NCBI RefSeq assembly: GCF_019578655.1 | Contig: NC_063263.1 | Span: 28,023,001-28,087,000 of the forward strand | Reading direction: 5' to 3' | DNA: 64,000 bases | Origin: Ricinus communis | Taxonomy: Eukaryota > Streptophyta > Magnoliopsida > Malpighiales > Euphorbiaceae | In this document: piece by piece, positions 55,254 to 64,000 of the stretch | Position numbering within the stretch: the first letter of the stretch is position 1 | Layout: each line of letters opens with the position of its first letter | The notes under the pieces: generated by a model | Databases searched by the model: none | The model's input: the letters and a program-made list of their open reading frames with translations, nothing else | What the model was told of the DNA's origin: nothing | Made by a program: the position numbers and the translations under genes

Positions 55254-56560
55254 GAAACTGCGTAGTTTTGATAGACTCTTAAAACCTTCTTAACACACAT
55301 GAGTAACATAATACAACCCTTTCTTTGTTCTCTCAAGCTTCTATTATCATAACTTATTTCTCTATTGCCATTTTCAACTCATCTTCAACTTTAATTTCTT
55401 TTTTTGTGTAAAGGATTTGCTGCAATATTAATTCAAGGAACTGAAAGGAGATCTCTTGAGAGAAGCTTTGCTCATTCAACAAAGATTCATTGAAGTAAGG
55501 TTTCTTCATTTTTCTTTTCATGCACTTTTTTTGTTTTCATTTTGAAGAAGCTATTTTTTACGAAAAGGAAAATGTTATTAGTAAGAAATGAGACTAACAT
55601 CTTGAAAGATAAAGGAGACAAGCATCTTGACATACTTTTTTTATAGATTTATTTGTTGTGTCCTTCTTCTAACTTATGATTATTGATTCTTATTTTTGGG
55701 GATCTATCTGTGTAATAGCATCTTATATTCCCTAAAGGGGCAACAAATATTCCCTCCCCCCCCCTTGTCCAATAATGTCATGATTGCGATACCGCTCTAA
55801 ACATCGATGAGAGCCCCTAACTCATACCTTCTACATGGTTTTTTTCAATAATCTTGCTAGCAAATAGAAATCTCCCTTTCCACATAAAAAGAAAAGCCAA
55901 ATAAGCTAGGTAACATACAATGAATTGTATAAAGCTACTTACTTTCTATTAAGGCACAGTAATTGGCAATAAATTAAAAATAATAAAAGCAAATAGAAAT
56001 AATTTAGTATAAATTATGATGAATTCATAAATTTTAGTTACCTCCCCAATATATATTGACATTGGTTCCTCTATAAAGATGAGATTTTTTTTTAGTTTCT
56101 CACACTCTTTGGATCACCATGTTGCCTTTTAAGTCTTTTGTCTTCCGTTCTTATGAATTATTGGTGTCATCATTTACTAGGTTCTCCATAATACTTTAGG
56201 ATGCTTCTTATGACTCATAGGTGACTGAGGAGTTGGAGGATTTATAAAGAAATGATCAATATCTCCTTACTTTTGCTTATTTTTTACCAAGAGCCGGTTA
56301 GGAATCCATATCTGTTGGAAAATGTTTTTATGGTGAATTTCTAGAGATTTATCTTCTTAGACCATGTATTTTTTAGGGATCCATACTTTACATATATGTT
56401 TTCCATCTAAAGATCTCTCTTTTATTTTCCTCTTTTCATCAAAAGCGACAATTGAAAGTCACTTGCCATTAAGGCACCCATGTCTTACTAGAATTCTTAA
56501 ATAATTGGTTGATATCTTCTTAAATTTCCTTTGAGAAACATCTCTAGATTGCCCTTCGAG
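54751..56560. other. Unassigned AT-rich DNA
   Basis: No gene or repeat family is recognised. It holds a (TA)n microsatellite at about 55212-55252 and a short poly-C run near 55757-55766. Open frames are short and composition-driven. Confidence 0.5.
55212..55252. repeat. TA microsatellite
   Basis: About 20 TA units with an interrupted start. Unlike the two at the viral edges, no viral sequence adjoins it. Confidence 0.9.
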
Positions 56561-56569
56561 TTTTAGTAT

Positions 56570-57640
56570 AGATAAAACTATTTTTGTTTTTCAACTTTCT
56601 TTATAGGACGATAAGATAATAGATTATTAGCTCTCAAGGTCTGCTGGTAACTTAAAGGCCAACTATTTAGCAGCCATTTTATCGTAAGAGGCCCAAGAAG
56701 AACTGGTAGATTTCTTTTTCTATTGATGTTGCTTATCTTTCTTCTTAGGAGTACTTTTAGGAACACCTCAAGGACCTTTTGAGGAATGCCCCTCGAGTTT
56801 CCTAAAAGAAAAAGCTTGGTGTAGCAATATAAGCCTGCCATTGGTGCAACCACTATATGGTGCCTTTGTAGATTGTTATTTCTTCCTTCCTATATAGTGG
56901 AAAATATTCTTCCTCTATATGCATTTGAGAATGTTGAAGCCTTTGACTATTGTTTCCCTCTTGAGTGAATGAATGCTCCCTGGGCTCTTCCATATCATTA
57001 TGCCTTAAAGGAAGAGACAAAACATCCTAGCCTCTTGGCCTAGGACTTTTCTAAGCTAAACTTGAAGTAACTTTCTTTACAATATTAGTCATTGTTGAAC
57101 TAAGTTGTTACATCAATTTTCTAATTGCTCTAATCTCCTCCATATGTTTTCAGGCAAATTCTGCTTTAATCCTGAAAGTATCAGTCATAGAAGGAGTGTT
57201 AGAGTCATTAATATTAAGTGCTTTTACCCTAAGTAAATATCTTCGTCTTTCAAGTGAAAAAGCATTAACTATAGGGTAGTTTTTTTGAACTTCACCCCTA
57301 ATATTAACTAAAGGTAAAACTTCACCTTGTCCTCCAGTAATAGGTCCTGTTGAAGTGGATAATGCCTCATGGAGATAAGTCTTTTCATGAGAAATAAGAT
57401 CCTATTCTACCTATGCATTATAATATGGATCAAAGTATGAAATAGAACCCTATTCATAAGGATCATCCAGAGTATGCCTTGTTGTTACTAGCACAAGTTC
57501 CAAGTCTTGAGACCTAGCAATACAATCTTTAAAAAAGAAATTGGAAGTTAATGGCATTCTTAACAATGTGTCCCATTTGGCGAGCTAAGATTGGCAAAAA
57601 AGATTGTGTTGAGCATTGCCACATATGTGTGGTACATGAA
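56570..57640 (-). pseudogene. Decayed coding remnant, probable retroelement, family unknown
   Basis: Read on the minus strand, a single frame runs for about 500 bases with only a few stops. It includes 'ALNINDSNTPSMTDTFRIKA', a charged helix 'KHMEEIRAIRKLM' (about 57110-57145), 'TNIVKKVTSSLA' and 'EEYFPLYRKEEITIYKGTI'. Further left (56853-56578) is a hydrophobic/basic open stretch starting MVAPMAGLYCYTKLFLLGN. The helix-then-basic pattern suggests a gag-like N-terminal region, but no diagnostic domain is recognised and I do not name a function. Confidence 0.4.
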
Positions 57641-58628
57641 TTGTAGAAATTGAATTACGTCTTTAACTTCTTATCAGTTTACTTGTTAGTCCTTAAGCTC
57701 CTTTACCACAATTTTCTTAGATCCTAATTAAATACCATTGGAAATAATGTATTTGTTACAAAAATTATATCGACAATACAAGCTAAAGGTTTTAATTGAA
57801 AGAAAATTATATTGCATTAATGAAATTGAAATAACGAGTTGGAATTGAAATGCTTGAATTGAAATAACAAGGCTTGAATTTCAAAATGTAAATGAATTGA
57901 AATAAATAAAGCTTGAGAAATAGAAGTGCTTGAATGATTGAAGTGCTTGCTGTAGATTTTGTCATGTTATTGTTGAGTTTAAGTATTTCGTTATTCGGTT
58001 GCTCAGTTGTTGTTACTTGTCCTTCACTTTTTCTTCAACTTATACAGTACTCCAAGTTAACTATAACTTGATAATTGTTGGAGTCTTGTCTTATTTTTCA
58101 GTAACTAGAGCCCTATTATCTCAGCTTATAGTTATTCTCTACAAAGTGCCAAGTACTCCTATCTTGATGCTAACTATCAATACTCCACTTTTGTACTCCT
58201 TTTATAAACCATTAGACCCACCACAACACTTGACTTAATTTATTAACTTATTAGTAAAATTTGACTCAAAATGAGCTTGTTCAAATAATGAGTCTACTTT
58301 TCAATAGCTTGAGCCTAAAAATAATCATGATGCTAATAAAATAAAGCATTAGCACCTCTCCAGTATGCTTTTTTATCCTTCTCAAGAAAGAATCTCTATA
58401 CAAGGTCTAGTAGACTAAGTATTAATTTAATTTTGGCTAATTTTAGCAATGTATCTTAAATTTCTTTTAATGCTTAATTTCTGTTATTTTGTTTTTGTGG
58501 GTTGAGTGAGGTACGACTAGTTCTGAATCCTCCAATATCCAACTTAAAAATTAAAAAGAGAAACTACAATGTAAATAAAAAAAAGTGCATCTTAAAAACA
58601 ACAAATATCAATATTGTTATAACACAAT
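57641..58628. other. Unassigned DNA downstream of the SCPL exon
   Basis: About 1 kb without a recognisable gene. It includes a run of near-repeated 'cttgaattgaaat' words (57830-57950). The last 100-150 bases before 58629 are likely the 3' untranslated region of the SCPL gene (inference from position). Confidence 0.5.
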
Positions 58629-58884
58629 TTAAGCTAATGATGGTAGAGGTCTGGCAGAGAGGAAATGGGAGAAGAGAGAGAGAGATTGTTGGGGTGCAAA
58701 GAGAGGGACTTGATGGCCTGCACCTCTAACTGTGGCCAAAATGAGCCCACTCTCATATGTCTCAACCCATCCAGCCACTTGACTCTTGTGAAACCATGCC
58801 CTCCATTCTTCCTTTATTGTTAATCCCATCTTATTTATGCTATACCTTGTTGATGTCACTGGCACTCTTCCATCTGTGTCTCCA
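58629..58884 (-). CDS. Terminal exon of a serine carboxypeptidase-like (SCPL, S10) gene
   Basis: This is the last exon of a host peptidase-S10 gene. These vacuolar or secreted hydrolases/acyltransferases use a Ser-Asp-His triad. The minus-strand exon starts after a splice acceptor (ttgtag, 58885-58890). It reads [20 protein letters not shown], with the second Asp of GDTDGRVP as the likely catalytic Asp, then [20 protein letters not shown], and '[14 protein letters not shown]', where the His is catalytic. It ends LPSLA and TAA at 58629-58631. All 84 codons are open. The exon carrying the catalytic Ser is not found up to the copia element at 60694, so it lies beyond the window or is lost. Confidence 0.9.
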
Positions 58885-60693
58885 CTACAACATTATTAAA
58901 AAGTTCATTTAAGATTTTTTACTTATTTGTCTTAAGAAAGAAATAATAAGTTCAATTTTGTACAATCGTTTACATATAGTAATTATTGATAAACCATTTA
59001 GTATCATATTTACATTTGTGTTCTAAGTTTATCTCATATAATATTTTATTATCTTACGTGATTTACACATTCAACTGAATATATGCAATGAAAACTAATT
59101 TCTTTTGGTTACAATTATTATATAATAAATATATATCAATTGTTAATTCTTTTTAAAGTAAAATTATTTAGATTGAATTAATCATCGATCAAAAAAGTAA
59201 AATTACCAATGAGATTGCTCACAATTGTCACAACCTGATCCCCTTTATTTTATAAATAAATTAGAGAGATTCATTTTTTTCTTAAAACATATATTAACAA
59301 TACCTATTTATATTCTATAATTTTCTTTCTAAAGAAAAATATATCTTGGAACTTTTTTTTTAGAAGTTACATGGTAACTACGTTTTAGTAGTTATCCTAT
59401 TTCTTATATTTTAGATCAGGATCTATTCGCGGACTCTATATCAAAATTTAACATCTTCTACTCACATAATGGATCTTACAATATCATTATATTTCCATTA
59501 GAATAATGTCTTTTTCTTTTTCTTTTTTAAATTCATATAGGAAATAGACCATAAAATTAGCATCTTTGAAAGATCATTACTATAACTGTTATGTGCATAT
59601 AACAATTCAAATATTTAATAGAGTATATGTATGTTGTATTCCATATCCATTCACTTGCACTTAAGTATTTTAGAGATCTCTCTTTTAAAGACTATACATC
59701 ATTCTTTTTTATAACTTATTCAATATACTCTTTGTAATGATAATTATATTTATCATATAATAACAAGATGGGTCGTGAATACAAATAAATATAATACTAG
59801 AATGGTTTTTTCACCTTTTAAGATATCTACATTTTAATTCAACTAAATCATTTATGACTATTGACTACATTCTAAGATAACAAATATTGAATCAAAATAT
59901 CAAAAAAGTCTACAAATTTGAGATTATTTTACTGAAAAACAAGAATCTACTCTTCCATTACTCTCTTAGTCGAGTGATGCACACGTGGTATAAAGTATAT
60001 GGTATGTTATAATTCTAACTTCTTCTATCGAACATATATCCTAACTTTGAAAATATCTATATTATACTTATATCTACTTTTCTTTATTATAGAACTCCAC
60101 CTTGCACATTAGGATAGATAAAGTGAATTGTAGGACTATTCACATTTAATCACATAATAATTCATTTTTTTATCTTATTTAATTAATTCACCAATCAAAA
60201 TAATTGCATCTAAACTAGAGCTTTTAAATATCTAATCCAAATTTATTTAAAATTATATTATCTTTATATATATAAAATATATAAAGACAATTACCTATAT
60301 GAGACGGAAAATATTTTGTCTGATATACCTTTTGCGTCATACACTTATTAAATTGTACATTTAGTATTATATAATGCACTCAACGTTTTATGTTTATCTG
60401 CACTAAATAATATACATACTAAATATAACTGCATTAAAAATAATATTAACCACATAGAGAATATTAATTGAGAAAATAATCACATATATTTCTCAAAATA
60501 TATATCCTTACATTGCAATATAAAACGCATACAACACATATTCATTTATGATTATCACCTTTATAAAATTATATTTAGTATTTATATATGTAAATATGGA
60601 ATTATACTTAAGATCGTTCATGAATGCGATTGTTATTCAAGCAACACGATTAATTAGAATTAAATTCGATGTATCTTTATCAATTCTCAAGTA
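58885..60693. other. AT-rich DNA, possibly SCPL intron
   Basis: About 1.8 kb of strongly AT-rich sequence. I looked for further SCPL exons on the minus strand and saw none. It would be intronic if the gene continues to the right beyond the copia element, and intergenic if the exon is an orphan. Confidence 0.45.
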
Positions 60694-60968
60694 TGAAAAT
60701 TTTATGAAGCTGTGATTTTATTATATGATGGAATTCTAATTCTTTACAAATTATTGATTGTTATATATACAAGTTAAGATCCTACTCTAACGGTTGCCTT
60801 TTAACGTATATTTCTCAATGTGAAAAAGGTTGAAGTGACCTTCCCTGCTTTGCAAAAAAGGTTGCTCTTTTTTTCCTTGTTGGTCTGTGATGAGCAGTTT
60901 GCACAAGCAATCTGGCTTGTGCAGCCTCTGAGACCACTCCTTCTGACTTGTCTTTTCTTCTTTCAACA
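60694..60968 (-). repeat. 3' LTR of Ty1/copia element
   Basis: In plus orientation it runs TGAAAATTTT...TTTCAACA, about 275 bp. The right end abuts a PPT and is firm. The left end is the nearest TG consistent with LTR size and is inferred, since the second LTR lies outside the window. A TATA-like TATATATAA lies on the minus strand at the complement of 60761-60769. Confidence 0.7.
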
Positions 60969-60985
60969 CTCCCCCTCAAGGTGGG
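60969..60985 (-). promoter_or_regulatory. Polypurine tract of Ty1/copia element
   Basis: The minus strand reads CACCTTGAGGGGGAGTG immediately before the LTR. This TGAGGGGGAG-type PPT is typical of plant Ty1/copia elements. Confidence 0.92.
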
Positions 60986-62293
60986 TTCATATAAGTTTAT
61001 TGAACCCATCTTGCTGAGAATTGAATGATGATTCTGTTTGTCAAGAGCCTTTGTAAGGATGTCTGCTAGTTGGTCTTGACTTTTGATATAAGGAGTTTCA
61101 ATTTCTCCCTTTTGAACTTTTTTCTTGATGAAGTGGCAGTCAACTTCAATATGCTTAGTTCGTTCATGGAACACAGGATTTGAAGCAATGTAGCGGGCAG
61201 CTTGGTTATCACAATGCATCGTCATAGGCCCGTTGCTTTCAATTTTCATGTCTTTGAGGACTTGCTTGATCTAAATGAGTTCACTAACTGTAGATGCCAT
61301 TGCACGGTATTCAGCTTCTGCGCTAGATCTTGCAACAATGCTTTATTTTTTGCTTTTCCATGTCACCAAATTTTCTCCTACAAAGACACAAAAACCAGTG
61401 TTTGACTTTCTATCACAGCTTCCAGCCCAATCTGTATCAGAAAAACCAACTATAGAATTAGAATTGTTATTCTTCATCCAGATTCCTTGTCATGGAGCTC
61501 CCTTTAGATATCTGAGAATCCTGTCTATAACTTCTAAGTGACTGGTACGAGGGGCATGCATGAACTAGCTTACCATACTTACTGCAAATGATATGTCAGG
61601 TCTGGTGACAGTTAAATATATTAGTTTTCCTACCAAGTGTTGATAATATCCTATGTTGGCTAGAGGTTCTCCATCTTCTAGATTGAGTTTGACTTTGATT
61701 TCCATCGGAGTGTTGGCAGGTTTTGCTCCTAATTTTCTAGTTTCTTTTAATAGATTAAGAGTATATTTCCTTTGAGATAGGAATAAACCCTTCGTAGACT
61801 TTGCCATTTTTATGCCTAGGAAATAAGAGAGCTGCCCAAGGTCTTTGATATCAAACTCTTTCTTTAGACTTTATTTGACATCCTTTATACCTTGATCATC
61901 ATTCCCTGTTATTATGATATCATCAACATACACTAGAATAATGATGGTATGTGTATGATTGTGTTTAACAAACATAGAAGAGTCAGAATCACACTTAGTA
62001 AAACTAATTTTTAATAAAAAGAGGCTGAGTTTTGCATACCATGGTCTTGGAGATTGTTTAAGGCCATAGATAGCCTTTTTTAGCCTACATACCAGGGAAG
62101 CATCTGTGGCTGATTCATGGCCAGGGGGAAGAGTCATATAAACTTATTCTTCTAGGTTTCCTTGTAAAAAGGCGTTCTTGACCTCCATTTGGAATAAGCT
62201 CCATCCCTGATTGGTTGCTATTGAAAGGAGAATTCTGACAGTGTTCATCTTGGCAACCGGAGCAAATGTCTCTTGGCAATCAACTCCGTAAGT
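60986..62293 (-). pseudogene. pol: Ty1/copia reverse transcriptase and RNase H
   Basis: Minus-strand blocks in order are 'CRLKKAIYGLKQSPRPWYAK', the catalytic YVDD (61919-61930), 'FLSQRKYTLNLLKETRKLGA', 'YYQHLVGKLIYLTVTRPDIS' and, in RNase H, 'FSDTDWAGSCDRKSNTGFCV' with 'SSAEAEYRAMA' (about 61285-61440). The end 'CDNQAARYIASNPVFHERTK' then 'HIEVDCHFI' and 'QLADILTKAL' follows. In-frame stops break the sequence at several places (near 62294, 62135, 61868, 61563 and 61270), so it is inactive. Motifs are otherwise well kept, suggesting a moderately young insertion. Confidence 0.93.
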
Positions 62294-64000
62294 TTAAGTG
62301 AAGCCTTTAGCGACTAGTCTGGCCTTGTATCTCTCAATAGTCCCATCACTGTTATACTTTATTTTGTATATCCACTTGCATCCAACGGGTTTCTTATTTG
62401 GAGGAAGAGGTACAATATTCCATGTGTCATTTTTTTCTAAAGCTTGAAGTTCTTCTTTCATAGCCCTACACCATTTAGGATTGGTATTGGCTTCGTAAAA
62501 GTTTGTTGGCTTAGAATGGGTTGAGATTTGGCTTAAGTAGCTGGGGTATTGGCTTGATATGGTAGTATAGGAAATAAAACTCTGGATAGGATAAGTCACC
62601 GAATGAGATACATAATCTCTTAATTTTAGAGAAGGTCTAGTTTGACGAGTGGATCTTCTCAAGGTGATTGCTTCTTCTTGAGGTTGAGGTTGAATTTCAG
62701 AAGCTGTATCTTCAACTGTATTGTCTCCCCCTAAAGGAATTAACCTTGAGATTGGAGATGGCTCCCCCTGTAGTGAATCCAGAGTAGGGCTGCTAAGATG
62801 AAAATCAGAGTTAGGCGGAAATAATAACGTGCATGGCCCATGAGTATTACTACGATTTTGAGCGGTGTAGTATGGAACAGTCTCGATAAATGTGACATCT
62901 CGAGAGATGTAGGTTTTGTGAGTCGAGGGGTCAGAATATTTATACCCTTTTTGAGTGGAGGAATATCCTAGAAACAGAATTTTGACAGAACTTTTATCTA
63001 GTTTGTGATGACGGTTGATGTGAATGTAACAAACACAGCCAAAGATCCTAAGGTGACCTAATTCGATTTTTCTGCCTTTGAGAACCTCTAGAGGACTCAA
63101 ATGCTTTAAAGTGGCAGTGGGAAGTATATTAATTAGGTAGGCAGCAGTTAAGAGGGCATCCGACCAAAAAATTGAAGGGACATTATTTTGGAAAATGAGA
63201 GTACGAACGACATTGAGAAGATGTCGATTTTTACGTTCAGAAACACCATTTTGTTCAGGGGTATTGATACAAGTGGTTTGATGAACAATACCTTTTTGTT
63301 TAAAGAATGTAGAGAAATTTTGGTTTATCTACTCCGTGCCATTGTCGGAGCGAAAATTTTTTAAAGTAGCATTATATTGATTTTGGATGAAATTAAAGCA
63401 TTTTTAGAAACGAGACAAAACTTCATTTTTTCCTTTTAGTAAATAAACCCAGGTAGTACGAGAGTAATCGTCAATAAATGTGACAAAATATCTAAAATGA
63501 CTATAGGATGTAACAAGGGCAGGTCCCCAAACATCAAAGTGAATTAAATCAAAAGCTTTTTCAGATACACTGGAGGATAAAGAAAATGGTAAACGAGTGT
63601 GTTTAGAAAATTTACACACATCACAATTGCTGGAATTTAAGTTATAATGAAATAATTTATTTAAAACATTATAGGAGGGATGCCCAAACCGCTGATGCAT
63701 TAACATGCCTTGGTTAGGGTTTGTTAACAAAAGGCATTTCTTGGGTGGATTATGGAGGTAGTAAAGGCCATTTTCTAGTTTTCCCTCACCAATCGTCTTC
63801 CCGAAAATTCGATCCTGAAATATGACTAAAGTAGGTGAGAAAATAACATTGCAATTTAAATCACAAGTAATTTTACCCACATATAAAAGATTAGATTTAA
63901 ATTCAGGCAAATATAAAATATTTTCAATGTGGGAGTCAAGTAAATTTGAAGTGCCATATCCCTTAATTTTGACTTTATCTCCATTTGCAACAGTCACATG
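62294..64000 (-). pseudogene. pol: Ty1/copia gag-pre-integrase, integrase and RT N-terminus
   Basis: The segment at 63997-63404 has the GAG-pre-integrase zinc region ('HQRFGHPSYNVLNKL', then 'CDVCKFSKHTRLPF') and the start of the integrase core ('FDLIHFDVWGPALV', then FIDDYSRTTWVYLLKGKNEV). After a decayed stretch (63101-63403) coding resumes at 63100 with 'MSPLEVLKGRKIELGHLRIF' and the copia linker 'FLGYSSTQKGYKY'. Next comes a Pro/Ser-rich spacer and the RT entry 'WCRAMKEELQALEKNDTWNI' and 'KPVGCKWIYKIKYNSDGTIE'. The element continues past the window end. Confidence 0.92.

Noticed and set aside
58999..60690. Additional SCPL exons between the terminal exon and the copia element
   Set aside because: I looked for peptidase-S10 motifs on the minus strand and found only AT-rich sequence with frequent stops.
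1..64000. CRISPR array, bacterial operon or ribosome binding sites
   Set aside because: All recognisable features are those of plant nuclear DNA. The regular repeats found are short tandem arrays without spacer structure.

Overview
This window is nuclear DNA of a flowering plant, almost certainly a eudicot. The evidence is nested plant-type Ty3/gypsy and Ty1/copia retroelements, an endogenous pararetrovirus (Caulimoviridae, florendovirus-like), a plastid-derived tRNA-Ser fragment, and one exon of a plant serine carboxypeptidase-like gene. The species cannot be fixed from sequence alone. Nearly all of the 64 kb is decayed mobile DNA. Apart from the SCPL exon, no undamaged protein-coding gene is visible.

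Layout, left to right. 1-555 is an LTR fragment of a Tat/Ogre-like family (called H). D is a plus-strand Ty3/gypsy element running 556-5214 and resuming at 21701-22015. Element A (minus strand, 5215-21700) sits inside the D integrase gene. A itself holds element B (minus, 8921-15776), inserted in its protease region, and C1 (18500-21139), inserted in its right LTR. Element E (Athila-like, minus, 22016 to about 26360) is inserted in the 3' LTR of D. Element G (Tat-like pol, minus, about 26360-29660) is split by the solo LTR F (27806-29201).

From about 29660 to 54520 lies a chain of H-family internal regions and LTRs carrying plant-mobile-domain (PMD) remnants. Its first internal region is split at a TA microsatellite by a 14.4 kb rearranged pararetrovirus locus (about 31330-45716). 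C2, a second member of the C family (46246-49136), lies at the next internal/LTR junction. After 54.5 kb come unrecognised AT-rich DNA, a decayed minus-strand coding remnant (56.6-57.6 kb), the terminal exon of a serine carboxypeptidase-like gene (58629-58884, minus) and a minus-strand Ty1/copia element (60694 to beyond 64000).

The pararetrovirus locus has three blocks. A plus-strand movement-protein piece lies at the left. A minus-strand block longer than one genome (about 10.7 kb) carries MP-CP-PR-RT-RH-ORF2-intergenic-MP-CP-PR. A plus-strand RH-ORF2-intergenic block lies at the right. The two ORF2/promoter copies form inverted arms of about 2.7 kb. All viral reading frames are broken or truncated.

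The observations I rate highest are: the viral insertion in a TA tract with a second copy of the host repeat serving as an empty site; the inverted viral arms; a frame-independent excess of CAAAG on the viral sense strand; a conserved non-coding module bounded by two PPT-like motifs in three different retroelements; the antisense PMD cargo in the H elements; and a plastid trnS-GCU fragment inside C1. Repeat boundaries were found by eye from paired copies, so expect errors of a few bases unless a target-site duplication is stated.
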